A DNA stretch of 64,000 nt from Gammaproteobacteria bacterium (GCA_903970185.1 CAJCIC010000018.1:1-64000); one strand, 5' to 3'; counted from the first letter of the stretch, positions 24,691 to 34,568 are shown. Notes: generated by a model from the letters alone, not told the origin. Made by a program: numbers and translations.

Positions 24691-25650
24691 ATGCAGATTG
24701 TCTACTTCGTTGCGCTGCCCGAGATGCTCTTGCTTGACCTCTCGGGGATTGCCGAAGCCTTTCGCGTTGCCAACCAGATGGCCAAGGGCGAAATCTTCGA
24801 TCTGCGCTACGTTGGCGTTGAGCCTTTCGTGCGCACATCGCTTGGCCTTGAACTCGGGCCGCTTCTGCCATTGCCTCTCGCCATCGAAGAGGGCGCATGG
24901 GTCGTGCTTTGCGGCGTGCGCAATCCGGACGTCAATCTGCAGCGTGCAGAGGCGCGCGCAATCTGCCGCTGGCTTGGAGAGACCGTCGATGAGCGCCAGC
25001 GCCTGTGCTGCGTTTGCGCAGGTGCACTCCTGGCCGCCGATGCCGGCTTTCTGAAGGGTCGGGCCTGCACCACCCACCATGACCACTGCGACGACCTGCA
25101 GGCGCGACATCCCAGCGCGAAGGTCCAGTTCAACCGCATTTTTGTGCAGGACGGCCAAGTCTTCACAAGCGCGGGCGTGACCGCCGGCATCGACCTCGCC
25201 TTGCACTTGATCGCCCTCTCATTTGGCAGCCAGCTGGCCCTAAAGGTGGCACGCGATCTGGTCGTCTACCTGCGCCGCTCTGGCAGCGATGCACAGCTCT
25301 CGCCTTGGCTTTCCTACCGCAATCACCTGCATGCGGCGATTCATCGCGCCCAGGACGCGATCGCTGCCGACCCGACATCGGACTGGAGCCTGGCCAAAAT
25401 GGCAAAGAGCGCGCACGTCAGCGTGCGTACCCTGTCCAGGCTGTTTGTCGAGGAAGCCGGCGTAACGCCCCTGGATTATCTGCAGGGGCTGCGGCTCGCC
25501 TTGGCGCGCGAGCGCGTGTCGCACACCAGCTGGGGCCTCGAGCGCATCGCGCTGGCATCGGGCTTTTCCTCCGCACATCAGTTGCGCAGGGTATGGCGCA
25601 AGACCTGGGGCACGCCACCCTCGGCCTTGCGAGGGCCGCCTTCATCCTGA
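24691..25650 (+). CDS. GlxA-type AraC-family transcriptional regulator
   Basis: 319 residues from ATG 24691 (a TTG 18 bases earlier is also in frame). N-terminal DJ-1/PfpI-like domain (about 1-185) with CVCAGALLAAD holding the nucleophile-elbow Cys, then an AraC HTH pair (about 215-310: LAKMAKSAHVSVRTLSRLF and IALASGFSSAHQLRRVW). The family regulates choline, carnitine, arginine and related nitrogen-compound genes by sensing ligand in the DJ-1-like domain. Co-transcribed with the hydrolase upstream, which is a likely target. Ligand unknown. Confidence 0.92.
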   Translation: MQIVYFVALPEMLLLDLSGIAEAFRVANQMAKGEIFDLRYVGVEPFVRTSLGLELGPLLPLPLAIEEGAWVVLCGVRNPDVNLQRAEARAICRWLGETVDERQRLCCVCAGALLAADAGFLKGRACTTHHDHCDDLQARHPSAKVQFNRIFVQDGQVFTSAGVTAGIDLALHLIALSFGSQLALKVARDLVVYLRRSGSDAQLSPWLSYRNHLHAAIHRAQDAIAADPTSDWSLAKMAKSAHVSVRTLSRLFVEEAGVTPLDYLQGLRLALARERVSHTSWGLERIALASGFSSAHQLRRVWRKTWGTPPSALRGPPSS

Positions 25651-25683
25651 TTGAGGAGGGCAAGGCGCGAGGCGATGGCCTTG

Positions 25684-28600
25684 CTACTTGTGGGCGTCGC
25701 GAGCGTCGTGGTCTTCACGGCGCTCGCTCATTTGCTGCGCCAGGATCGCGGCGATGTCGGCCTCATCCAGGGGTTTGACGAGGTGGGCGTCAAAGCCCGC
25801 CAGGGCCGAGCGCTCGCGGTCCTCGACCTGTCCATAGCCGGTGACGGCGACCATGTAGGCGCTGCGCGTCTCGGGCAGGTTTCTGAGCTTGCGCGCGACG
25901 TCAAGGCCGCTTAGGCCTGGAAGACCGATGTCGAGCAGCACCACGTCGGGCGAGATCTGGCTTGCCAGGCTGATCGCGCTGGGTCCATCAAAGGCGGTCA
26001 TGACGCGATGGCCAAAGAACTTGACCAGTTCGCCCAGCATCTCGGCGGCATCGTGATTGTCGTCAACGATCAGGACGCGAAGCGAATCATTGGCGATCTC
26101 AGGCGTTGGCGCTTCGATCTCGGTGGCGCTGGCATGGGTCACTAAAGGCAGGGTGACGACAAAGCGGCTGCCCTGGCCCGTTCCCGCGCTTTCGGCGCTG
26201 ACCGTGCCGCCATGCAAGCTGACCAGGCGCTTGACGAGCGTCAGGCCGATCCCAAGGCCGCCCTGGGCGCGATCCAAGGCACGTGCCGACTGCGTAAAGA
26301 GATCGAAAACGTGAGGCAAGACACTCGCCGCAATGCCCATGCCGGTGTCGCTCACGGCGATCACCACCTGGTTGTCCATGGCCGTCACGGTCAACGCGAT
26401 GCGGGCGTTGGCTTCCGAGTACTTTGAGGCGTTGTTAAGCAGGTTGCCAAAGACTTGTGTCAGCCGGTGCAAATCGCCTCGAACGAAGAGCGGGCCGTCG
26501 GGCAGTTGCACGTGAAATTGCTGGCGGTGCGCGAGAAACAGCGTCTCGCAAAGCTCGATGGCGCGCTTGACCGGCAAGGCGATGTCGAGCACCTCTTGCC
26601 GCAGCGAGATCTTGCCGCTGGTGAAGCGGGCGACGTCAAGCAGGTCGTTGACGAGGCTCGTCAGGTGTTCGCTTTGGCGCTCGATGACGCCAATGGCGTG
26701 GGTCAGCACGCGCGCATCGCGCCCCTCGGTTGTCTTGATGAGCGCCACCGCGGTTGCAATCGGCGCGAGCGGATTGCGCAGTTCATGGCCGAGCATGGCA
26801 AGAAACTCATCCTTTCTCCGGTCGGCTGCCTGCAGCTCTTCTTCCATCGCCTTGCGCTTGGTGATGTCAACGCCCGAGGCGACGAGATAGGCGGGCGTTG
26901 CGCCGCCGTCGTAGACCGGCGCAAGGCAGGCATCGAGCGTGATGTAGTCCGACGCCGAGAGGCGTGCACGCAGATCGGTGCGTACCGATTGGCCGAGGGC
27001 GGCCTGGCTGATCGCCGCTTTCACCTGGGCTGCGACCTCGGCGCTGTAATTGAAGGTGAAGCTCTCGTCGATCCTGACGCCAATCAGGTCGGCGCTTGCA
27101 GCGCCGCCCATTTCGCGGGCAGCGCCGTTGACCTGCAAGATGATGCCTTCAGGCGAGAGCAGCATGACAAAGGTGATGACATTTTCAAGAATCATGCGCA
27201 TGCGCGTTTCGCTCTCGCGCAGGGCCGCGATGGCGCGCCTGGTCTCGGAGATGTCTTCGAACATGGCGAGGATCACGGGATCGATGGCTTCGCTACCCAC
27301 GATCAGGTTGGTCGAGAGCCGCGTCCACACCGTGCTGCCGTCCTTTTTCGCGAGCGGGGCTTCGTAGACACCGCTCATGATGGTGCCATCGCGCAGCTCG
27401 GCGATCATTTTCTCGATGGCAACGCGTGCGCTGCTGTCATACAGGTCTGAAATGCGCTTGCTCTTGAGTTCGGCGGCATCATAGCCGCTAAGCTCGGTGA
27501 GCCTGCGATTGACGCGCGAGAGCACGCCGCTTTGCACGCCAAGCTCGGCCTTGCCGATGCCGGCTTCTTCGAATAGCGCGCGAAATTCGGCTTCGCTGCG
27601 TTGCAGGGCAAGCGTATAGCGGCGTTTCTCGGAGCCGTCGCGAAAGACCAGCACGACGCCTGTCAGGCTGCCGGTGGCATCCCTGATCGGCGCGGCGTTT
27701 TCCTCGATCGGGCGCTCGCTGCCGTCGTGATGAACGAGCACGGCGTGGCCGGGAAGCGCAAGCGCGGTCGTGGCCTTGAGCACGTGTTCGATCGGCTGCT
27801 CGATGGGCGTGCGGTCGATCTCGTCGATGATCTTGAAGACTTCAGAGATCGGCCGGCCGCTCGCATCGGCGCCAAAGCCGGTCAGGGCCTGCCCCACCGG
27901 GTTGATATATTCGACAAAGCCGTGCTGGTCGGCGACGATGACGCCATCGCCGATGCTTTGCAGGGTCGCGCGAAACCGCTCGCGCTCGGCTGCCATCGCC
28001 AGTTCTGCCTTGTATTCGCCGTGGCGCTCGCGCGCCTCGATGAGGCTAAGCAAAAGCAGGAGCAAAAGCGCCAGAATGCCGGACAAAACGCCACCCAGAA
28101 ACGCATTGTCGTAATCCTTTCGGGCTTCGCCCACGCGCGTTGCAAGAAGGGCGTATTCAGCGCCGTTGATCTCATCCACAAGCCCGCTGATCTCGGCCAT
28201 GCCCGGGCCGCCGCTGGCCGTTGCAGCCGGCGCTTCGGCATCGCCACGTGCTGCCGGGTTTACGGCAAGCGCCTTATCGAACTCGGCGAGCTTGCCTTCG
28301 ATCAAGCGTTTGAGGCGTGCGAGGCGCGCGAGTTGATCGGCTTCGGACTGCATGCGCGCTTCGATCGCGCGCAAGCGCGGCTCGAGCGAGCGCGCTGACG
28401 TCTGATAGGAGGCGAGATAGGCGTCATCGTGGGTGCCAAGGAAACTGCGCTCGTTGTTTTGCGCATCGGCCAGCGCCGAATACAGTTCGCGCACCTGGAT
28501 CAGGGTGCGCAGGCTGTCCTGGACTTGCAGGTGCCCGGCTCTTAACTTGCCAACGTTTTGCACCGTCAGGTAGGCGCTCAGGCTGATGACGATGACAAAC

Positions 28601-28689
28601 AGCGCAAGCATCACGACCAGAAGCGGCCTGCGCCTGCGCAGGACCACGCGCGTGCCAGGGTTTGAAGCGGAGAGCATTGATTTAGACAC
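25684..28689 (-). CDS. Hybrid sensor histidine kinase with CHASE3, three PAS and REC
   Basis: 1001 residues. Order: membrane helix (about 22-42), CHASE3-type helical sensor outside the membrane (about 45-190), second helix (about 197-216), three PAS domains (about 235-345, 365-475, 490-610), HisKA with GHELRNPLAP near residue 634, HATPase (NLLNNASKYS, DTGMGI, GGLGIGLTLVK) and a C-terminal receiver with VLIVDDNHDA and the phospho-acceptor Asp in LLDIGLPG near residue 918. All catalytic residues look intact. No separate response regulator is adjacent, so phosphate may pass to an unlinked protein. Stimulus unknown. Starts 38 bases from the divergent barrel gene. Confidence 0.92.
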   Translation of the reverse strand: MSKSMLSASNPGTRVVLRRRRPLLVVMLALFVIVISLSAYLTVQNVGKLRAGHLQVQDSLRTLIQVRELYSALADAQNNERSFLGTHDDAYLASYQTSARSLEPRLRAIEARMQSEADQLARLARLKRLIEGKLAEFDKALAVNPAARGDAEAPAATASGGPGMAEISGLVDEINGAEYALLATRVGEARKDYDNAFLGGVLSGILALLLLLLLSLIEARERHGEYKAELAMAAERERFRATLQSIGDGVIVADQHGFVEYINPVGQALTGFGADASGRPISEVFKIIDEIDRTPIEQPIEHVLKATTALALPGHAVLVHHDGSERPIEENAAPIRDATGSLTGVVLVFRDGSEKRRYTLALQRSEAEFRALFEEAGIGKAELGVQSGVLSRVNRRLTELSGYDAAELKSKRISDLYDSSARVAIEKMIAELRDGTIMSGVYEAPLAKKDGSTVWTRLSTNLIVGSEAIDPVILAMFEDISETRRAIAALRESETRMRMILENVITFVMLLSPEGIILQVNGAAREMGGAASADLIGVRIDESFTFNYSAEVAAQVKAAISQAALGQSVRTDLRARLSASDYITLDACLAPVYDGGATPAYLVASGVDITKRKAMEEELQAADRRKDEFLAMLGHELRNPLAPIATAVALIKTTEGRDARVLTHAIGVIERQSEHLTSLVNDLLDVARFTSGKISLRQEVLDIALPVKRAIELCETLFLAHRQQFHVQLPDGPLFVRGDLHRLTQVFGNLLNNASKYSEANARIALTVTAMDNQVVIAVSDTGMGIAASVLPHVFDLFTQSARALDRAQGGLGIGLTLVKRLVSLHGGTVSAESAGTGQGSRFVVTLPLVTHASATEIEAPTPEIANDSLRVLIVDDNHDAAEMLGELVKFFGHRVMTAFDGPSAISLASQISPDVVLLDIGLPGLSGLDVARKLRNLPETRSAYMVAVTGYGQVEDRERSALAGFDAHLVKPLDEADIAAILAQQMSERREDHDARDAHK

Positions 28690-28757
28690 TTCGGCTCATT
28701 CTATTCCCTGCGCCGAATCGGTACACTGTGACGCTTGCCAGGTTCGGTGACATCCGC

Positions 28758-29681
28758 ATGGCCGATCGATTGTTCAAGCGCTGGTCTTTTCGCACGACGC
28801 TCGCCGTTTCTTGCGTCATCGTCACGCGCCACGCCCTGGCCTATGGTTACGACGAGAGTCACCCGGTGACGTTACCGCCGAGCGAAACCGGCTGGGTCGT
28901 CTCGGCCTATTCGGTGTATGACGATAACGTGACGCGCACGGACAGCGACGTGCTGTCTGACGAGAGCCTGGGCCTGACTGCAAGCGATGGGCTGTCGCTT
29001 CCGCTATCGCCTTATGTGCGTGTCCTCATCGAAGGCAGTGCGGGCCTTGAGCGCTTTGACCACTGGGTCGGGCTCGGCCATCTGGATCTTGGTGCTCGCG
29101 CCGAACTTCAGTACCGACCTTCAGCCGCGTTCTACGCACCGACGTTCTCCCTATCGGCACACATCACCGGACTGGATTACGAGACGCGCATAAGAAGCGG
29201 CGAGCGCAGCGTCGCGGAACTTTCCGTGATCCAGCCCGTCACCGACCAGGTGACGGCATTTGCCGCCGTCTCGCACGAGGAACGTCGCGCTGAAAATTCG
29301 ACCTTCGATGGCCACACCGACGGCGCGCGCTTGCACCTTGACGATGCGCTAAGCGATGTCACGACGCTTTACGCCGGAGTTGAACACCGCTACGGCGATG
29401 CTGTTAGCACCAGCTTTCCCGATCCCGACAATCGCGCCTTGTCGCTCTCGCGAACGCCCGATCCGGCCTTTGGCGACACCGGTCGCATTACCTACCGCAT
29501 CAAGGGCGCTACCAACTTCGCGACGCTCGGCCTGAATCGGGCCTTAGGCGAATTCCAGTCGATCGACCTGTCCTGGCGCAAAGCGGTGCTAAAACCGGCA
29601 CGCGCCTTGACCTATTTCGGTGCGACCGAGGCCAAGTACACCGACAACCAGGTGACGCTGAGCTATCTAGTGAGGTTTTGA
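28758..29681 (+). CDS. Outer-membrane beta-barrel protein, unknown function
   Basis: 307 residues from ATG 28758 (an in-frame GTG lies 30 bases earlier). A basic, hydrophobic N-terminus ending near HALAYGYD is a probable signal peptide. The rest alternates short amphipathic strands separated by acidic turns and ends in Phe (TLSYLVRF), a BAM-type signal. It resembles capsule/exopolysaccharide-associated barrel proteins (OtnB/BBP2-like) in composition, but I cannot name the family. Its 3' end overlaps the converging DUF4124 gene by 15 bases. Confidence 0.75.
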   Translation: MADRLFKRWSFRTTLAVSCVIVTRHALAYGYDESHPVTLPPSETGWVVSAYSVYDDNVTRTDSDVLSDESLGLTASDGLSLPLSPYVRVLIEGSAGLERFDHWVGLGHLDLGARAELQYRPSAAFYAPTFSLSAHITGLDYETRIRSGERSVAELSVIQPVTDQVTAFAAVSHEERRAENSTFDGHTDGARLHLDDALSDVTTLYAGVEHRYGDAVSTSFPDPDNRALSLSRTPDPAFGDTGRITYRIKGATNFATLGLNRALGEFQSIDLSWRKAVLKPARALTYFGATEAKYTDNQVTLSYLVRF

Positions 29682-30296
29682 CACGTCGCGCACAAGCTCG
29701 GCCTTAAGCGTCGCCGTGTTTTCATTTTTCCCCTGGGTAAAGCCTGACAGGCCGCTTAGGGCGAGGTGGGCGGGCGCGCCAATCGCACCAATGCGGATGT
29801 CACCGCTATAGCGCATGTTGAGTTGCGTCGGGCTGCAGCGGGTCAGTGCAACGTCAAGCGCCCTGTCGCCGCGACTGTATTCGCCAGTCACCTTGCCGCT
29901 TAACGTGCAGCTGCCGTTTTGCAGGCTGCCACTGACCGTGCCATCTGCGGCGATGGCAAACACCAGCGTTCCTGCCGGCGGCATGATCGGCTGGGATTTT
30001 CCGCTTACGGTCAATTCCGCAGTGACGTTGCCGTGCCAGGTGCCCATCGGACTGTCGAGTGGACGCGACTTGCCCGCTTGCGTGTCTTCGTTGCCGCCTT
30101 GCGAGGCGAAGGGCGCTGGATCCCTGGGCTTGCCGTCGCAAGGCTGGTCGGTGAGCGTCACCTGACCATTCTTGACGCACTTATAAATCGTCGACTGCGC
30201 CGCGGCTGTCGCCATCAAGGCGAGCGTAGAAGCCGCGCAAACCACGGCAGCACGGTAGACTGGGCTACGGCAAGCTGTTTCTGGCTGCGATTGCAA
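29667..30296 (-). CDS. Secreted DUF4124-domain protein
   Basis: 209 residues from TTG 30296, chosen because AGGAAGGA lies at proper spacing before it; a TTG two codons earlier would sit too close. A signal peptide (to about residue 33) is followed by a short DUF4124 motif IYKCVKNGQVTLTDQPC, then a second domain of about 120 residues rich in beta strands (PMGTWHGNVTAEL through LNMRYSGDIR) with a probable disulfide. DUF4124 proteins are common secreted proteins of Betaproteobacteria with no known activity. Periplasmic or surface. Confidence 0.75.
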   Translation of the reverse strand: MQSQPETACRSPVYRAAVVCAASTLALMATAAAQSTIYKCVKNGQVTLTDQPCDGKPRDPAPFASQGGNEDTQAGKSRPLDSPMGTWHGNVTAELTVSGKSQPIMPPAGTLVFAIAADGTVSGSLQNGSCTLSGKVTGEYSRGDRALDVALTRCSPTQLNMRYSGDIRIGAIGAPAHLALSGLSGFTQGKNENTATLKAELVRDVSKPH

Positions 30297-30405
30297 GGGC
30301 AATCCTTCCTGAATATATCTGGCATGGTGGCCGTGGCACGGGCCGGCTTCGGCGCTATCCTAATACGACTCAACGATGACGACTCTTCGGAGTCTGGAGA
30401 AAAAC

Positions 30406-30729
30406 ATGAAAGCTCGATTCGCATCGCTTCTTTTGGTTGCCGCCGGACTTTTCGGTGGCGCTGCCCTCGCGCAAACGCCACCGCCACCTCCAGTGCAGAC
30501 AGCACCGATGGGCTCGCCCCCGGCGGCGTCTCCTGTCGCAACGCCTGCCGCAAAACCGATGGTCGCGCCAGGGGGCGGTCCCGGACTGGTCTGGGTCAAT
30601 TCCAAAAGCCACGTTTATCACTGTTACGGCAGCAAGCATTACGGCACGACCAAGCATGGCAGCTACATGAGTGAAGCCGACGCCAAGGCGCAAGGCAACC
30701 ACGGGGTACACGGCAAGACCTGCTCGTAG
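30406..30729 (+). CDS. Small secreted protein with conserved WVN-YHCYGSKHYG domain
   Basis: 107 residues from ATG 30406 with GGAG 6 bases upstream. Signal peptide (to about residue 23, LAQTPP), a Pro/Ala-rich linker (about 24-62), and a conserved C-terminal domain GLVWVNSKSHVYHCYGSKHYG followed by SYMSEADAKAQG. This C-terminal domain is frequent in small exported proteins of Burkholderiales with no known function. The two Cys may form a disulfide. A long hairpin follows the stop. Confidence 0.85.
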   Translation: MKARFASLLLVAAGLFGGAALAQTPPPPPVQTAPMGSPPAASPVATPAAKPMVAPGGGPGLVWVNSKSHVYHCYGSKHYGTTKHGSYMSEADAKAQGNHGVHGKTCS

Positions 30730-30737
30730 ACCTTGCT

Positions 30738-30765
30738 GGCGCGGCGAATCCCGGATTCCCGCGCC
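30738..30765. terminator. 28-base near-perfect hairpin after small secreted protein gene
   Basis: GGCGCGG (30738-30744) pairs with CCGCGCC (30759-30765), and GAATCC pairs with GGATTC inside, leaving one bulged C and a tiny loop. It begins 8 bases after the stop. No T-run follows, so it is either a weak terminator, a 3'-end stabiliser or a member of an interspersed palindrome family. Confidence 0.45.
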
Positions 30766-31036
30766 TGTCGGCAAAGACCGCCTGGAGCGATTTTCAGGTC
30801 GAAAACGAGCGCCGCCCGCGTAAGGCGCGCGCCTCTCATCCGCAATATCGCTTCGATCATCCTGGCCAGCGCTTCATCCGCGCAGTGGGTGAGCGCATAA
30901 CCACACCCACGTCCAGCCTGAAGCAAGTCGTGCGATCAAGAAGCGACTGTGCCTAAGAGCGGCGATTTTCCCGGTGGCGAATTGGTGCGACGCGTCATAA
31001 AATCACAACTGTCCTTCTCCTTGTCACCCAACCGTC

Positions 31037-31210
31037 GTGGCGACAGATCCCGCTCAAGCCGTTTGCCGCCGGTGCAAGATCGGCGCCTTGCGCAGGTCCC
31101 GTCGCCGCTTCTGGATGCGCCTTCTCCCCGGCAGTGCCTACTTTCGCTGCGAGCATTGCGGACGCGGCGTTTTGTCGTGGCGCAGATTGCGAAGCTCGCG
31201 CAGCATGTAA
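31037..31210 (+). CDS. Small zinc-ribbon protein (57 aa)
   Basis: A short frame from GTG 31037 to TAA 31208-31210. It holds two CxxC pairs, CRRC near residue 10 and CEHC near residue 40, about 26 residues apart and joined by a very basic stretch RRSRRRFWMRLL. That spacing and the FRCEHCGRG knuckle are typical of a zinc ribbon in small nucleic-acid-binding proteins. Support is the motif and coding-like third positions; there is no clear ribosome site and no ATG. It lies 46 bases before recC. Confidence 0.5.
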   Translation: MATDPAQAVCRRCKIGALRRSRRRFWMRLLPGSAYFRCEHCGRGVLSWRRLRSSRSM

Positions 31211-31256
31211 TGCCGCCCTGCGCAAGGCGCGCGGCATTTGGCTTTAAGCTTCGGCC

Positions 31257-34200
31257 ATGCGTATCGTAGAAAGTAATCGGCTTGGCGTGCTTGCCGATGA
31301 TCTGATCGACAACTGGCCGCGTGAGAGCCTTGACCAGCTCTCGTCTACGCAGATCGTCGTACCCAGCCTAGGTATGGCTCGCTGGCTGACGTTCCGCCTC
31401 GCGAGCGCCTTTGGCATCTGCGCACAAGTCGACTTTGTCTATCCGGCGCATTACGTCTGGTCGCTGTTTGCCCGCGTCATCGATGGACTCGATGCGCATT
31501 CGCCCTTTGATGCCGATGAGCTCACCTGGCGCATCTATCGCGCGTTCGGGCGCGTGCCACGCGACGCCGCCTTTGCCCCGGTCAGGGCCTATCTCGAGTC
31601 GGGTGACGCGCGCGACAAGCTGGCCCTTGCGCGCCGCATCGCGCACATGTACGCCGAAATTCTCGCGCAAAGACCCGCCTGGGCTCCTGCCTGGCAACGC
31701 GGGCAGCTGCTGCATCTTGAACCGATAGAGCACGAGCGCTGGCAAAGTCTGCTCTGGCAGGCGATTGCCAGCGAAATTCCGGAGGCCACGCATGTGCATC
31801 CGCGTGATGCCTTCTTCGAGATACTGGCAAACGATGTGTCGTTGCGAAGCCGATTGCCAGCCCACGTCGTGGTCTTTGGCGTTGCCCAGATGGCACCGCC
31901 TTACCAGGAGGTATTTGCCGAGTTGTCCAAGTACACCGAAGTCACGGTGTATCTCGTCAATCCATCTCAAGCCTACTGGTTTGACCTCGTCTCGCAAAAA
32001 GCGACGGCGAGGAGGGCCTTGCGCCAGCCGTTGATCGCTGCGAGCTACGATGCGGGCAATTCGCTCCTCTCCTCGCTTGGACGGCAGATTCAGCACAATC
32101 TCGTCATGTGGGGCATTGGCGATGAAGATCGCCAGCTGACGCAGTCGATCGTCCTTGACGAGCGCTTCGTCGAGCCCGGGCGCACGACGCTCTTGCAGCG
32201 TATGCAAAGCGTGATCCTAAGCGGTGAAGACGATGTCAAGCCGAGTGCGCTTGAGGCTTCCGACCACTCGATTCAGGTGCATGTCTGCCACAGCCTTGCG
32301 CGCCAGCTCGAGGTCTTGCACGACCAGCTGCTCGACGCGCTTGACGGCAAGGGCGATGGCGCTCGCCTCGTGCCTGGCGAAATCGTCGTGATGGTGCCCG
32401 ATCTCGATAGTGCGGCGCCGATGATCGAGGCGGTGTTCGGATCTGCTCCGCCCGAGCGCCACATTGCCTACACGGTAAGCGGGCGCAGCCGCGATGTGGC
32501 AACGCCGATTCTGGACGCTTTCTTTTCCATTCTGGCGCTGCCCTCGAGTCGCTTCACGCTAAGCCAGATCAACGAACTGCTGGCGACACCGTCGATCGCA
32601 TCGCGCCTGGGTCTTGACGAGATCGAGCGCGACCGCATCGCGCTCTGGCTTGAGAAGGCGGGCGTGAGGTGGGGCATCGATGAGGCACAGCGCATGGAGC
32701 ACGGGCTGCCAGAAGGTGGACATCACACCTTCGCACAGGGGCTTGCCAGCCTGATTCTGGGCTACGCCGTGTCTTCAGACGAGCCACTCCTTTTTGATGA
32801 CGTCATCGCCTTTGACGAGATCGAAGGCAAGAGCGCTGAAATCCTGGGCACCTTCACGCGCTTTCTGAGTGAACTGGTGGCAAGCGTTGCGAGTCTTGCG
32901 GCAAATCGCAGCCCGATTGCCTGGGCGGGTCACTTAAGGCGCCTGATGGATCAGGTCTTTGATGCCCGCTGTGACCCGCTCTTTGAAATCAAGCGCCTTG
33001 ACACGGCGATCAGTGCCGCCGTAGCACCCGTGATCGCAACGGCGTTTGACGAGGAGGTGCCGCTCGCGGTGATGGTCGATGCCATCAGGCACGCGCTGAC
33101 GCAAGGCGCGCCCGGGGCGGTTCCCGGCGGTGCCGTGACCTTTTGCGGCTTTGGCCCGCTGCGCCAGATTCCCTATCGCATGGTCTGCGCCATCGAGCTC
33201 AATGGCGACGGCCTTTTTCCGCGCAATCCCGTGCGCGCCGAATTCGACCTCCTAGGGCGCGATCATCGCGCCGGTGATCGCGATCCCCAAAACGAAGACC
33301 GTGCGGCATTTCTTGACGCGGTGCTCGCCGCGAGCGATCGCCTTTTCCTGTCGTACACGGGGCGCTCGGTCAGGGACAATGCGGCGCTTGCGCCATCGAG
33401 CGTGCTCGATGAACTGTTAAAGGCCGCTTCTGCCTTGCTTGACGGTGAAGAAGGAGGTGTCAGGCGCATTGTCATCGAGCATCCGCTGCAACCCTTTAGT
33501 GCGCGCTACTTCGACGGTGGCGCGCTGTTTTCCTACGCCAGCGAACTCCTGCCTGCAGCCAGCAGCGAACGTCACGCGTTGCCGGACTTCCTGCCTGCGC
33601 CGCTGCCCGAGCCCGAGGCCGAATTAAGGGATGTCGATATCGATACGCTCGTGAAAGCCTTGCGCACGCCGATCAAGTTTCTGCTTGAAAAGCGCCTCGG
33701 GCTGTCCTTTCGCGACGCCTTGCATACCATCGAAGACGATGAGCCGGTCAGCCTGTCCACGCTCGATCGCCTGCGCTTGCGCGACAAGCTCTACCCGCTC
33801 TATCGCGGCGGCATCGACGATGAGCAGATCAATCGAATCGGCCGCGCCTTTGCCGAAGCGCCGGAAAATGTCCTGGGCGAGGTCGCGCTCAAGCCCGAGC
33901 TGCGCGCCGTGAAAAGCTTTGCCAGCGCCGTTGCCCGCGATGAGCCGGACGATCTCTTCGAGTATCCCTTTGTGCTCAAGCACGGTGCCTATCGCATCAG
34001 CGGTACCCTGACCGGCTTGCACAGCGGGGGCCGCTTTGATGCCAGGGCGACCGAGCTAAACGATCTGCAGCTCTTGCGCATGTGGGTTTGTCATCTGCTG
34101 TTGCACCTGATTGCCGAGCGCGCCGGCGTGCGCACGAGCCGCTCGATTCTGATTTGCATCGACAAGAAGGCCATGCTGCCTGAAATCGCCGATGCCAAGG

Positions 34201-34568
34201 CGCGCTTCGATGAGCTGCTTGATCTCTACTGGCGCGCATTGTCCGAGCCTGTGCCCCTGGTTCGGAAGGCGTCTTGCGATTATGCCGCCAAGGGTGCGAG
34301 CGAGCCGGTTTATCGGTCGCTTGCAAAGGAGTGGCGCAAGCGGGGCACAGACAATTCGGCTTATGTCGAGCGTGAGCGACGCGAATATCGCATCGTCTAT
34401 AAAGAGTTGCTCGCCGACCTTCCCGAAGGATTCAGGGAGGTTTCAAAAACCGTCTTCGGGCCCTTGTTCGCCGCGTTGCAACTCGGGGCGATCGATGACG
34501 CGGGCGGGCTCGGGCAGCCTGGCCACATCGCCGGCGATAGCCTTTTCTCGGAGGAAGGCCGCTCGTGA
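31257..34568 (+). CDS. recC: Exodeoxyribonuclease V subunit gamma
   Basis: 1103 residues, in the usual RecC range. RecC recognises Chi and splits the DNA strands for RecB and RecD. The start MRIVESNRLGVLADDL and the LGMARWLTFRLA segment are characteristic of the family N-terminus; ALRTPIKFLLEKRLGL and ISGTLTGLHSGGR mark the nuclease-like C-terminal half, which lacks the catalytic residues as expected. Starts the recCBD operon; recB starts at a GTG that overlaps its stop. Order C-B-D without ptrA is usual for Betaproteobacteria. Acts in the cytosol on double-strand ends. Confidence 0.97.
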   Translation: MRIVESNRLGVLADDLIDNWPRESLDQLSSTQIVVPSLGMARWLTFRLASAFGICAQVDFVYPAHYVWSLFARVIDGLDAHSPFDADELTWRIYRAFGRVPRDAAFAPVRAYLESGDARDKLALARRIAHMYAEILAQRPAWAPAWQRGQLLHLEPIEHERWQSLLWQAIASEIPEATHVHPRDAFFEILANDVSLRSRLPAHVVVFGVAQMAPPYQEVFAELSKYTEVTVYLVNPSQAYWFDLVSQKATARRALRQPLIAASYDAGNSLLSSLGRQIQHNLVMWGIGDEDRQLTQSIVLDERFVEPGRTTLLQRMQSVILSGEDDVKPSALEASDHSIQVHVCHSLARQLEVLHDQLLDALDGKGDGARLVPGEIVVMVPDLDSAAPMIEAVFGSAPPERHIAYTVSGRSRDVATPILDAFFSILALPSSRFTLSQINELLATPSIASRLGLDEIERDRIALWLEKAGVRWGIDEAQRMEHGLPEGGHHTFAQGLASLILGYAVSSDEPLLFDDVIAFDEIEGKSAEILGTFTRFLSELVASVASLAANRSPIAWAGHLRRLMDQVFDARCDPLFEIKRLDTAISAAVAPVIATAFDEEVPLAVMVDAIRHALTQGAPGAVPGGAVTFCGFGPLRQIPYRMVCAIELNGDGLFPRNPVRAEFDLLGRDHRAGDRDPQNEDRAAFLDAVLAASDRLFLSYTGRSVRDNAALAPSSVLDELLKAASALLDGEEGGVRRIVIEHPLQPFSARYFDGGALFSYASELLPAASSERHALPDFLPAPLPEPEAELRDVDIDTLVKALRTPIKFLLEKRLGLSFRDALHTIEDDEPVSLSTLDRLRLRDKLYPLYRGGIDDEQINRIGRAFAEAPENVLGEVALKPELRAVKSFASAVARDEPDDLFEYPFVLKHGAYRISGTLTGLHSGGRFDARATELNDLQLLRMWVCHLLLHLIAERAGVRTSRSILICIDKKAMLPEIADAKARFDELLDLYWRALSEPVPLVRKASCDYAAKGASEPVYRSLAKEWRKRGTDNSAYVERERREYRIVYKELLADLPEGFREVSKTVFGPLFAALQLGAIDDAGGLGQPGHIAGDSLFSEEGRS

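Noticed and set aside
30949-31269. A 106-codon plus frame before recC
   Set aside because: It is in a different frame from the zinc-ribbon ORF, overlaps the recC start and looks like a shadow.
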